A stretch of DNA of 64,000 bases from NCBI GenBank assembly GCA_040285825.1, contig JAUPSS010000014.1, positions 1 to 64,000 of the forward strand, read 5' to 3'. Each line of letters opens with the position of its first letter. Within the stretch, counting starts at the first letter, position 1. Below the pieces are notes generated by a model that saw only the letters and a list, made by a program, of their open reading frames with translations, ran no database searches and had not been told where the DNA came from. The stretch is from Eukaryota sp. TZLM1-RC (Eukaryota; Metamonada: BaSk clade). Of the stretch, positions 25,013 through 40,300 are shown piece after piece. The position numbers and the translations under genes are program-made.

Positions 25013-28000
25013 TGTACTGATCAAGTAACACATAGCCAACATTACTCACACACAATTTCACACAAAGTTTGATCACAAGTTGGTCACATCTAGTACATAA
25101 GGACTACATACAACTCACCTAATCATACCAATGACCATTCAACCAATCATACCAATGACTACTCAAATGACCATAGCACAGACTTTAACACCACAATTGT
25201 TATATTAATTGTCCCAAAATGGACTTTAAAGATTTGACCAATGATTGTAATAAACAACCATTGGTCAATATACGAAACTAGGAACTTCATATGAGCCTCA
25301 GTAAATCGTATCAAAAACGATACTCTTACACTTACAGCAATTGTTTTATTAGTTTACAACATTCAATTGTATACTTTTTTTCATTTTTTTTTATTTTTTT
25401 ACAATTTAATGTTTAAAAATTAATAAACTCAATTAATTCAAATATATACAAAATCAATTGAAAATGTAATCATGAGTTTGTACTGATCAAGTAACACATA
25501 GCCAACATTACTCACACACAATTTCACACAAAGTTTGATCACAAGTTGGTCACATCTAGTACATAAGGACTACATACAACTCACCTAATCATACCAATGA
25601 CCATTCAACCAATCATACCAATGACTACTCAAATGACCATAGCACAGACTTTAACACCACAATTGTTATATTAATTGTCCCAAAATGGACTTTAAAGATT
25701 TGACCAATGATTGTAATAAACAACCATTGGTCAATATACGAAACTAGGAACTTCATATGAGCCTCAGTAAATCGTATCAAAAACGATACTCTTACACTTA
25801 CAGCAATTGTTTTATTAGTTTACAACATTCAATTGTATACTTTTTCATTTTTTATTTTTTTTACAATTTAATGTTTAAAAATTAATAAACTCAATTAATT
25901 CAAATATATACAAAATCAATTGAAAATGTAATCATGAGTTTGTACTGATCAAGTAACACATAGCCAACATTACTCACACACAATTTCACACAAAGTTTGA
26001 TCACAAGTTGGTCACATCTAGTACATAAGGACTACATACAACTCACCTAATCATACCAATGACCATTCAACCAATCATACCAATGACTACTCAAATGACC
26101 ATAGCACAGACTTTAACACCACAATTGTTATATTAATTGTCCCAAAATGGACTTTAAAGATTTGACCAATGATTGTAATAAACAACCATTGGTCAATATA
26201 CGAAACTAGGAACTTCATATGAGCCTCAGTAAATCGTATCAAAAACGATACTCTTACACTTACAGCAATTGTTTTATTAGTTTACAACATTCAATTGTAT
26301 ACTTTTTCATTTTTTTATTTTTTTTACAATTTAATGTTTAAAAATTAATAAACTCAATTAATTCAAATATATACAAAATCAATTGAAAATGTAATCATGA
26401 GTTTGTACTGATCAAGTAACACATAGCCAACATTACTCACACACAATTTCACACAAAGTTTGATCACAAGTTGGTCACATCTAGTACATAAGGACTACAT
26501 GCAACTCACCTAATCATACCAATGACCATTCAACCAATCATACCAATGACTACTCAAATGACCATAGCACAGACTTTAACACCACAATTGTTATATTAAT
26601 TGTCCCAAAATGGACTTTAAAGATTTGACCAATGATTGTAATAAACAACCATTGGTCAATATACGAAACTAGGAACTTCATATGAGCCTCAGTAAATCGT
26701 ATCAAAACGATACTCTTACACTTACAGCAATTGTTTTATTAGTTTACAACATTCAATTGTATACTTTTTCATTTTTTTATTTTTTTTACAATTTAATGTT
26801 TAAAAATTAATAAACTCAATTAATTCAAATATATACAAAATCAATTGAAAATGTAATCATGAGTTTGTACTGATCAAGTAACACATAGCCAACATTACTC
26901 ACACACAATTTCACACAAAGTTTGATCACAAGTTGGTCACATCTAGTACATAAGGACTACATACAACTCACCTAATCATACCAATGACCATTCAACCAAT
27001 CATACCAATGACTACTCAAATGACCATAGCACAGACTTTAACACCACAATTGTTATATTAATTGTCCCAAAATGGACTTTAAGATTTGACCAATGATTGT
27101 AATAAACAACCATTGGTCAATATACGAAACTAGGAACTTCATATGAGCCTCAGTAAATCGTATCAAAAACGATACTCTTACACTTACAGCAATTGTTTTA
27201 TTAGTTTACAACATTCAATTGTATACTTTTTTTCATTTTTTTATTTTTTTACAATTTAATGTTTAAAAATTAATAAACTCAATTAATTCAAATATATACA
27301 AAATCAATTGAAAATGTAATCATGAGTTTGTACTGATCAAGTAACACATAGCCAACATTACTCACACACAATTTCACACAAAGTTTGATCACAAGTTGGT
27401 CACATCTAGTACATAAGGACTACATACAACTCACCTAATCATACCAATGACCATTCAACCAATCATACCAATGACTACTCAAATGACCATAGCACAGACT
27501 TTAACACCACAATTGTTATATTAATTGTCCCAAAATGGACTTTAAAGATTTGACCAATGATTGTAATAAACAACCATTGGTCAATATACGAAACTAGGAA
27601 CTTCATATGAGCCTCAGTAAATCGTATCAAAAACGATACTCTTACACTTACAGCAATTGTTTTATTAGTTTACAACATTCAATTGTATACTTTTTTTCAT
27701 TTTTTTATTTTTTTACAATTTAATGTTTAAAAATTAATAAACTCAATTAATTCAAATATATACAAAATCAATTGAAAATGTAATCATGAGTTTGTACTGA
27801 TCAAGTAACACATAGCCAACATTACTCACACACAATTTCACACAAAGTTTGATCACAAGTTGGTCACATCTAGTACATAAGGACTACATGCAACTCACCT
27901 AATCATACCAATGACCATTCAACCAATCATACCAATGACTACTCAAATGACCATAGCACAGACTTTAACACCACAATTGTTATATTAATTGTCCCAAAAT

Positions 28001-31000
28001 GGACTTTAAAGATTTGACCAATGATTGTAATAAACAACCATTGGTCAATATACGAAACTAGGAACTTCATATGAGCCTCAGTAAATCGTATCAAAAACGA
28101 TACTCTTACACTTACAGCAATTGTTTTATTAGTTTACAACATTCAATTGTATACTTTTTTTCATTTTTTTATTTTTTTTACAATTTAATGTTTAAAAATT
28201 AATAAACTCAATTAATTCAAATATATACAAAATCAATTGAAAATGTAATCATGAGTTTGTACTGATCAAGTAACACATAGCCAACATTACTCACACACAA
28301 TTTCACACAAAGTTTGATCACAAGTTGGTCACATCTAGTACATAAGGACTACATGCAACTCACCTAATCATACCAATGACCATTCAACCAATCATACCAA
28401 TGACTACTCAAATGACCATAGCACAGACTTTAACACCACAATTGTTATATTAATTGTCCCAAAATGGACTTTAAGATTTGACCAATGATTGTAATAAACA
28501 ACCATTGGTCAATATACGAAACTAGGAACTTCATATGAGCCTCAGTAAATCGTATCAAAACGATACTCTTACACTTACAGCAATTGTTTTATTAGTTTAC
28601 AACATTCAATTGTATACTTTTTCATTTTTTTATTTTTTTTACAATTTAATGTTTAAAAATTAATAAACTCAATTAATTCAAATATATACAAAATCAATTG
28701 AAAATGTAATCATGAGTTTGTACTGATCAAGTAACACATAGCCAACATTACTCACACACAATTTCACACAAAGTTTGATCACAAGTTGGTCACATCTAGT
28801 ACATAAGGACTACATACAACTCACCTAATCATACCAATGACCATTCAACCAATCATACCAATGACTACTCAAATGACCATAGCACAGACTTTAACACCAC
28901 AATTGTTATATTAATTGTCCCAAAATGGACTTTAAGATTTGACCAATGATTGTAATAAACAACCATTGGTCAATATACGAAACTAGGAACTTCATATGAG
29001 CCTCAGTAAATCGTATCAAAACGATACTCTTACACTTACAGCAATTGTTTTATTAGTTTACAACATTCAATTGTATACTTTTTTTCATTTTTTTATTTTT
29101 TTTACAATTTAATGTTTAAAAATTAATAAACTCAATTAATTCAAATATATACAAAATCAATTGAAAATGTAATCATGAGTTTGTACTGATCAAGTAACAC
29201 ATAGCCAACATTACTCACACACAATTTCACACAAAGTTTGATCACAAGTTGGTCACATCTAGTACATAAGGACTACATGCAACTCACCTAATCATACCAA
29301 TGACCATTCAACCAATCATACCAATGACTACTCAAATGACCATAGCACAGACTTTAACACCACAATTGTTATATTAATTGTCCCAAAATGGACTTTAAAG
29401 ATTTGACCAATGATTGTAATAAACAACCATTGGTCAATATACGAAACTAGGAACTTCATATGAGCCTCAGTAAATCGTATCAAAAACGATACTCTTACAC
29501 TTACAGCAATTGTTTTATTAGTTTACAACATTCAATTGTATACTTTTTTTCATTTTTTTATTTTTTTTACAATTTAATGTTTTAAAAATTAATAAACTCA
29601 ATTAATTCAAATATATACAAAATCAATTGAAAATGTAATCATGAGTTTGTACTGATCAAGTAACACATAGCCAACATTACTCACACACAATTTCACACAA
29701 AGTTTGATCACAAGTTGGTCACATCTAGTACATAAAGGACTACATACAACTCACCTAATCATACCAATGACCATTCAACCAATCATACCAATGACTACTC
29801 AAATGACCATAGCACAGACTTTAACACCACAATTGTTATATTAATTGTCCCAAAATGGACTTTAAAGATTTGACCAATGATTGTAATAAACAACCATTGG
29901 TCAATATACGAAACTAGGAACTTCATATGAGCCTCAGTAAATCGTATCAAAAAAACGATACTCTTACACTTACAGCAATTGTTTTTATTAGTTTACAACA
30001 TTCAATTGTATACTTTTTCATTTTTTTATTTTTTTTACAATTTAATGTTTAAAAATTAATAAACTCAATTAATTCAAATATATACAAAATCAATTGAAAA
30101 TGTAATCATGAGTTTGTACTGATCAAGTAACACATAGCCAACATTACTCACACACAATTTCACACAAAGTTTGATCACAAGTTGGTCACATCTAGTACAT
30201 AAGGACTACATGCAACTCACCTAATCATACCAATGACCATTCAACCAATCATACCAATGACTACTCAAATGACCATAGCACAGACTTTAACACCACAATT
30301 GTTATATTAATTGTCCCAAAATGGACTTTAAAGATTTGACCAATGATTGTAATAAACAACCATTGGTCAATATACGAAACTAGGAACTTCATATGAGCCT
30401 CAGTAAATCGTATCAAAAAAACGATACTCTTACACTTACAGCAATTGTTTTTATTAGTTTACAACATTCAATTGTATACTTTTTTTCATTTTTTTATTTT
30501 TTTTACAATTTAATGTTTAAAAAAATTAATAAACTCAATTAATTCAAATATATACAAAATCAATTGAAAATGTAATCATGAGTTTGTACTGATCAAGTAA
30601 CACATAGCCAACATTACTCACACACAATTTCACACAAAGTTTGATCACAAGTTGGTCACATCTAGTACATAAGGACTACATACAACTCACCTAATCATAC
30701 CAATGACCATTCAACCAATCATACCAATGACTACTCAAATGACCATAGCACGGACTTTAACACCACAATTGTTATATTAATTGTCCCAAAATGGACTTTT
30801 AAAGATTTGACCAATGATTGTAATAAACAACCATTGGTCAATATACGAAAACTAGGAACTTCATATGAGCCTCAGTAAATCGTATCAAAAAAACGATACT
30901 CTTACACTTACAGCAATTGTTTTTATTAGTTTACAACATTCAATTGTATACTTTTTTTCATTTTTTTATTTTTTTACAATTTAATGTTTAAAAAAATTAA

Positions 31001-31368
31001 TAAACTCAATTAATTCAAATATATACAAAATCAATTGAAAATGTAATCATGAGTTTGTACTGATCAAGTAACACATAGCCAACATTACTCACACACAATT
31101 TCACACAAAGTTTGATCACAAGTTGGTCACATCTAGTACATAAGGACTACATACAACTCACCTAATCATACCAATGACCATTCAACCAATCATACCAATG
31201 ACTACTCAAATGACCATAGCACAGACCTTTAACACCACAATTGTTATATTAATTGTCCCAAAATGGACTTTAAAGATTTGACCAATGATTGTAATAAACA
31301 ACCATTGGTCAATATACGAAACTAGGAACTTCATATGAGCCTCAGTAAATCGTATCAAAAACGATACT
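25013..31368. repeat. rDNA spacer array 3, subfamily A part (~14 units)
   Basis: About 14 units close to the array 1 consensus (TTGGTCACATC, AATAAACTC, CAATTGAAAA, TACTCACAC). A G/A site (TACATGCAACTC versus TACATACAACTC) alternates among units with no fixed period, and some units carry a short CTTTAAGATTT form (about 27080, 28470, 28930). These patterns indicate duplication of multi-unit blocks. No gene is present; the 5' edge adjoins the retrotransposon. Confidence 0.93.
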
Positions 31369-34300
31369 CTTACACTTACAGCAATTGTTTTTATTAGTTT
31401 ACAACATTCAATTGTATACTTTTTTTCATTTTTTTATTTTTTTTACAATTTAATGTTTTAAAAAAATTAATAAACTCAATTAATTCAAATATATACAAAA
31501 TCATTTGAAAATGTAATCATGAGTTTGTACTGATCAAGTAACACATAGCCAACATTACTCACACACAATTTCACACAAAGTTTGATCACAAGTTGATCAC
31601 ATCTAGTACATAAAGGACTACATGCAACTCATCTAATCATACCAATGACCATTCAACCAATCATACCAATGACTACTCAAATGACCATAGCACGGACTTT
31701 AACACCACAATTGTTATATTAATTGTCCCAAAATGGACTTTAAAGATTTGACCAATGATTGTAATAAACAACCATTGGTCAATATACGAAAACTAGGAAC
31801 TTCATATGAGCCTCAGTAAATCGTATCAAAAACGATACTCTTACACTTACAGCAATTGTTTTTATTAGTTTTACAACATTCAATTGTATACTTTTTTCAT
31901 TTTTTTATTTTTTTACAATTTAATGTTTAAAAATTAATACACTCAATTAATTCAAATATATACAAAATCATTTGAAAATGTAATCATGAGTTTGTACTGA
32001 TCAAGTAACACATAGCCAACATTACTAACACACAATTTCACACAAAGTTTGATCACAAGTTGATCACATCTAGTACATAAGGACTACATGCAACTCATCT
32101 AATCATACCAATGACCATTCAACCAATCATACCAATGACTACTCAAATGACCATAGCACGGACTTTAACACCACAATTGTTATATTAATTGTCCCAAAAT
32201 GGACTTTAAAGATTTGACCAATGATTGTAATAAACAACCATTGGTCAATATACGAAAACTAGGAACTTCATATGAGCCTCAGTAAATCGTATCAAAAACG
32301 ATACTCTTACACTTACAGCAATTGTTTTATTAGTTTACAACATTCAATTGTATACTTTTTGATTTTTTTACTTTTTTTACAATTTAATGTTTAAAAAAAT
32401 TAATACACTCAATTAATTCAAATATATACAAAAATCATTTGAAAATGTAATCATGAGTTTGTACTGATCAAGTAACACATAGCCAACATTACTCACACAC
32501 AATTTCACACAAAGTTTGATCACAAGTTGATCACATCTAGTACATAAAGGACTACATGCAACTCATCTAATCATACCAATGACCATTCAACCAATCATAC
32601 CAATGACTACTCAAATGACCATAGCACGGACTTTAACACCACAATTGTTATATTAATTGTCCCAAAATGGACTTTAAAGATTTGACCAATGATTGTAATA
32701 AACAACCATTGGTCAATATACGAAACTAGGAACTTCATATGAGCCTCAGTAAATCGTATCAAAAAAACGATACTCTTACACTTACAGCAATTGTTTTATT
32801 AGTTTACAACATTCAATTGTATACTTTTTTTCATTTTTTTATTTTTTTACAATTTAATGTTTAAAAAAATTAATACACTCAATTAATTCAAATATATACA
32901 AAATCAATTCTTCGAAAAATGTAATCATGAGTTTGTACTGATCAAGTAACACATAGCCAACATTACTCACACACAATTTCACACAAAGTTTGATCACAAG
33001 TTGATCACATCTAGTACATAAAGGACTACATGCAACTCACCTAATCATACCAATGACCATTCAACCAATCATACCAATGACTACTCAAATGACCATAGCA
33101 CGGACTTTAACACCACAATTGTTATATTAATTGTCCCAAAATGGACTTTAAAGATTTGACCAATGATTGTAATAAACAACCATTGGTCAATATACGAAAC
33201 TAGGAACTTCATATGAGCCTCAGTAAATCGTATCAAAAACGATACTCTTACACTTACAGCAATTGTTTTTATTAGTTTTACAACATTCAATTGTATACTT
33301 TTTTTGATTTTTTTACTTTTTTTACAATTTAATGTTTAAAAAAATTAATAAACTCAATTAATTCAAATATATACAAAATCATTTGAAAATGTAATCATGA
33401 GTTTGTACTGATCAAGTAACACATAGCCAACATTACTCACACACAATTTCACACAAAGTTTGATCACAAGTTGATCACATCTAGTACATAAAGGACTACA
33501 TGCAACTCATCTAATCATACCAATGACCATTCAACCAATCATACCAATGACTACTCAAATGACCATAGCACGGACTTTAACACCACAATTGTTATATTAA
33601 TTGTCCCAAAATGGACTTTAAAGATTTGACCAATGATTGTAATAAACAACCATTGGTCAATATACGAAACTAGGAACTTCATATGAGCCTCAGTAAATCG
33701 TATCAAAAACGATACTCTTACACTTACAGCAATTGTTTTATTAGTTTACAACATTCAATTGTATACTTTTTTTGATTTTTTTACTTTTTTTACAATTTAA
33801 TGTTTAAAAAAATTCAATAAACTCAATTAATTCAAATATATACAAAATCATTTGAAAATGTAATCATGAGTTTGTACTGATCAAGTAACACATAGCCAAC
33901 ATTACTCACACACAATTTCACACAAAGTTTGATCACAAGTTGATCACATCTAGTACATAAAGGACTACATGCAACTCATCTAATCATACCAATGACCATT
34001 CAACCAATCATACCAATGACTACTCAAATGACCATAGCACGGACTTTAACACCACAATTGTTATATTAATTGTCCCAAAATGGACTTTAAAGATTTGACC
34101 AATGATTGTAATAAACAACCATTGGTCAATATACGAAACTAGGAACTTCATATGAGCCTCAGTAAATCGTATCAAAAAAACGATACTCTTACACTTACAG
34201 CAATTGTTTTATTAGTTTACAACATTCAATTGTATACTTTTTGATTTTTTTACTTTTTTTACAATTTAATGTTTAAAAAAATTAATACACTCAATTAATT

Positions 34301-37300
34301 CAAATATATACAAAATCATTTGAAAAATGTAATCATGAGTTTGTACTGATCAAGTAACACATAGCCAACATTACTCACACACAATTTCACACAAAGTTTG
34401 ATCACAAGTTGATCACATCTAGTACATAAAGACTACATGCAACTCATCTAATCATACCAATGACCATTCAACCAATCATACCAATGACTACTCAAATGAC
34501 CATAGCACGGACTTTAACACCACAATTGTTATATTAATTGTCCCAAAATGGACTTTAAAGATTTGACCAATGATTGTAATAAACAACCATTGGTCAATAT
34601 ACGAAAACTAGGAACTTCATATGAGCCTCAGTAAATCGTATCAAAAACGATACTCTTACACTTACAGCAATTGTTTTTATTAGTTTACAACATTCAATTG
34701 TATACTTTTTGATTTTTTTACTTTTTTTACAATTTAATGTTTAAAAAAATTAATACACTCAATTAATTCAAATATATACAAAATCATTTGAAAATGTAAT
34801 CATGAGTTTGTACTGATCAAGTAACACATAGCCAACATTACTCACACACAATTTCACACAAAGTTTGATCACAAGTTGATCACATCTAGTACATAAAGGA
34901 CTACATGCAACTCATCTAATCATACCAATGACCATTCAACCAATCATACCAATGACTACTCAAATGACCATAGCACGGACTTTAACACCACAATTGTTAT
35001 ATTAATTGTCCCAAAATGGACTTTAAAGATTTGACCAATGATTGTAATAAACAACCATTGGTCAATATACGAAACTAGGAACTTCATATGAGCCTCAGTA
35101 AATCGTATCAAAAACGATACTCTTACACTTACAGCAATTGTTTTATTAGTTTACAACATTCAATTGTATACTTTTTTGATTTTTTTACTTTTTTACAATT
35201 TAATGTTTAAAAATTAATACACTCAATTAATTCAAATATATACAAAAATCATTTGAAAATGTAATCATGAGTTTGTACTGATCAAGTAACACATAGCCAA
35301 CATTACTCACACACAATTTCACACAAAGTTTGATCACAAGTTGATCACATCTAGTACATAAAGACTACATGCAACTCATCTAATCATACCAATGACCATT
35401 CAACCAATCATACCAATGACTAATCAAATGACCATAGCACGGACTTTAACACCACAATTGTTATATTAATTGTCCCAAAATGGACTTTTAAAAGATTTGA
35501 CCAATGATTGTAATAAACAACCATTGGTCAATATACGAAACTAGGAACTTCATATGAGCCTCAGTAAATCGTATCAAAAACGATACTCTTACACTTACAG
35601 CAATTGTTTTATTAGTTTTACAACATTCAATTGTATACTTTTTGATTTTTTTACTTTTTTACAATTTAATGTTTAAAAAAATTAATACACTCAATTAATT
35701 CAAATATATACAAAAATCATTTGAAAATGTAATCATGAGTTTGTACTGATCAAGTAACACATAGCCAACATTACTAACACACAATTTCACACAAAGTTTG
35801 ATCACAAGTTGATCACATCTAGTACATAAAGACTACATGCAACTCATCTAATCATACCAATGACCATTCAACCAATCATACCAATGACTAATCAAATGAC
35901 CATAGCACGGACTTTAACACCACAATTGTTATATTAATTGTCCCAAAATGGACTTTAAAGATTTGACCAATGATTGTAATAAACAACCATTGGTCAATAT
36001 ACGAAACTAGGAACTTCATATGAGCCTCAGTAAATCGTATCAAAAACGATACTCTTACACTTACAGCAATTGTTTTATTAGTTTTACAACATTCAATTGT
36101 ATACTTTTTTTGATTTTTTACTTTTTTACAATTTAATGTTTAAAAAAATTAATACACTCAATTAATTCAAATATATACAAAATCATTTGAAAATGTAATC
36201 ATGAGTTTGTACTGATCAAGTAACACATAGCCAACATTACTCACACACAATTTCACACAAAGTTTGATCACAAGTTGATCACATCTAGTACATAAAGACT
36301 ACATGCAACTCATCTAATCATACCAATGACCATTCAACCAATCATACCAATGACTAATCAAATGACCATAGCACGGACTTTAACACCACAATTGTTATAT
36401 TAATTGTCCCAAAATGGACTTTTAAAGATTTGACCAATGATTGTAATAAACAACCATTGGTCAATATACGAAAACTAGGAACTTCATATGAGCCTCAGTA
36501 AATCGTATCAAAAACGATACTCTTACACTTACAGCAATTGTTTTTATTAGTTTACAACATTCAATTGTATACTTTTTTTGATTTTTTTACTTTTTTTACA
36601 ATTTAATGTTTTAAAAAAATTAATACACTCAATTAATTCAAATATATACAAAATCATTTGAAAATGTAATCATGAGTTTGTACTGATCAAGTAACACATA
36701 GCCAACATTACTCACACACAATTTCACACAAAGTTTGATCACAAGTTGATCACATCTAGTACATAAAGACTACATGCAACTCATCTAATCATACCAATGA
36801 CCATTCAACCAATCATACCAATGACCAATCAAATGACCATAGCACGGACTTTAACACCACAATTGTTATATTAATTGTCCCAAAATGGACTTTAAAGATT
36901 TGACCAATGATTGTAATAAACAACCATTGGTCAATATACGAAAACTAGGAACTTCATATGAGCCTCAGTAAATCGTATCAAAAAAACGATACTCTTACAC
37001 TTACAGCAATTGTTTTATTAGTTTACAACATTCAATTGTATACTTTTTTGATTTTTTTACTTTTTTTACAATTTAATGTTTAAAAATTAATACACTCAAT
37101 TAATTCAAATATATACAAAATCATTTGAAAATGTAATCATGAGTTTGTACTGATCAAGTAACACATAGCCAACATTACTAACACACAATTTCACACAAAG
37201 TTTGATCACAAGTTGATCACATCTAGTACATAAAGACTACATGCAACTCATCTAATCATACCAATGACCATTCAACCAATCATACCAATGACTAATCAAA

Positions 37301-40300
37301 TGACCATAGCACGGACTTTAACACCACAATTGTTATATTAATTGTCCCAAAATGGACTTTAAGATTTGACCAATGATTGTAATAAACAACCATTGGTCAA
37401 TATACGAAACTAGGAACTTCATATGAGCCTCAGTAAATCGTATCAAAAACGATACTCTTACACTTACAGCAATTGTTTTTATTAGTTTACAACATTCAAT
37501 TGTATACTTTTTTTGATTTTTTTACTTTTTTTACAATTTAATGTTTAAAAATTAATACACTCAATTAATTCAAATATATACAAAATCATTTGAAAATGTA
37601 ATCATGAGTTTGTACTGATCAAGTAACACATAGCCAACATTACTAACACACAATTTCACACAAAGTTTGATCACAAGTTGATCACATCTAGTACATAAAG
37701 ACTACATGCAACTCATCTAATCATACCAATGACCATTCAACCAATCATACCAATGACTAATCAAATGACCATAGCACGGACTTTAACACCACAATTGTTA
37801 TATTAATTGTCCCAAAATGGACTTTAAAGATTTGACCAATGATTGTAATAAACAACCATTGGTCAATATACGAAACTAGAACTTCATATGAGCTCTCAGT
37901 AAATCGTATCAAAAACGATACTCTTACACTTACAGCAATTGTTTTATTAGTTTACAACATTCAATTGTATACTTTTTGATTTTTTACTTTTTTACAATTT
38001 AATGTTTAAAAAAATTAATACACTCAATTAATTCAAATATATACAAAATCATTTGAAAATGTAATCATGAGTTTGTACTGATCAAGTAACACATAGCCAA
38101 CATTACTAACACACAATTTCACACAAAGTTTGATCACAAGTTGATCACATCTAGTACATAAAGACTACATGCAACTCATCTAATCATACCAATGACCATT
38201 CAACCAATCATACCAATGACTAATCAAATGACCATAGCACGGACTTTAACACCACAATTGTTATATTAATTGTCCCAAAATGGACTTTAAAGATTTGACC
38301 AATGATTGTAATAAACAACCATTGGTCAATATACGAAACTAGGAACTTCATATGAGCCTCAGTAAATCGTATCAAAAACGATACTCTTACACTTACAGCA
38401 ATTGTTTTATTAGTTTACAACATTCAATTGTATACTTTTTGATTTTTTTACTTTTTTTACAATTTAATGTTTAAAAATTAATACACTCAATTAATTCAAA
38501 TATATACAAAATCATTTGAAAATGTAATCATGAGTTTGTACTGATCAAGTAACACATAGCCAACATTACTAACACACAATTTCACACAAAGTTTGATCAC
38601 AAGTTGATCACATCTAGTACATAAAGACTACATGCAACTCATCTAATCATACCAATGACCATTCAACCAATCATACCAATGACTAATCAAATGACCATAG
38701 CACGGACTTTAACACCACAATTGTTATATTAATTGTCCCAAAATGGACTTTAAAGATTTGACCAATGATTGTAATAAACAACCATTGGTCAATATACGAA
38801 ACTAGGAACTTCATATGAGCCTCAGTAAATCGTATCAAAACGATACTCTTACACTTACAGCAATTGTTTTATTAGTTTACAACATTCAATTGTATACTTT
38901 TTGATTTTTTTACTTTTTTTACAATTTAATGTTTAAAAATTAATACACTCAATTAATTCAAATATATACAAAATCATTTGAAAATGTAATCATGAGTTTG
39001 TACTGATCAAGTAACACATAGCCAACATTACTAACACACAATTTCACACAAAGTTTGATCACAAGTTGATCACATCTAGTACATAAAGACTACATGCAAC
39101 TCATCTAATCATACCAATGACCATTCAACCAATCATACCAATGACTAATCAAATGACCATAGCACGGACTTTAACACCACAATTGTTATATTAATTGTCC
39201 CAAAATGGACTTTAGATTTGACCAATGATTGTAATAAACAACCATTGGTCAATATACGAAACTAGGAACTTCATATGAGCCTCAGTAAATCGTATCAAAA
39301 ACGATACTCTTACACTTACAGCAATTGTTTTATTAGTTTACAACATTCAATTGTATACTTTTTGATTTTTTACTTTTTTTACAATTTAATGTTTAAAAAT
39401 TAATACACTCAATTAATTCAAATATATACAAAAATCATTTGAAAATGTAATCATGAGTTTGTACTGATCAAGTAACACATAGCCAACATTACTAACACAC
39501 AATTTCACACAAAGTTTGATCACAAGTTGATCACATCTAGTACATAAAGACTACATGCAACTCATCTAATCATACCAATGACCATTCAACCAATCATACC
39601 AATGACTAATCAAATGACCATAGCACGGACTTTAACACCACAATTGTTATATTAATTGTCCCAAAATGGACTTTAGATTTGACCAATGATTGTAATAAAC
39701 AACCATTGGTCAATATACGAAACTAGGAACTTCATATGAGCCTCAGTAAATCGTATCAAAACGATACTCTTACACTTACAGCAATTGTTTTATTAGTTTA
39801 CAACATTCAATTGTATACTTTTTGATTTTTTTACTTTTTTTACAATTTAATGTTTAAAAATTAATACACTCAATTAATTCAAATATATACAAAATCATTT
39901 GAAAATGTAATCATGAGTTTGTACTGATCAAGTAACACATAGCCAACATTACTAACACACAATTTCACACAAAGTTTGATCACAAGTTGATCACATCTAG
40001 TACATAAAGACTACATGCAACTCATCTAATCATACCAATGACCATTCAACCAATCATACCAATGACTAATCAAATGACCATAGCACGGACTTTAACACCA
40101 CAATTGTTATATTAATTGTCCCAAAATGGACTTTAAGATTTGACCAATGATTGTAATAAACAACCATTGGTCAATATACGAAACTAGGAACTTCATATGA
40201 GCCTCAGTAAATCGTATCAAAACGATACTCTTACACTTACAGCAATTGTTTTATTAGTTTACAACATTCAATTGTATACTTTTTGATTTTTTACTTTTTT

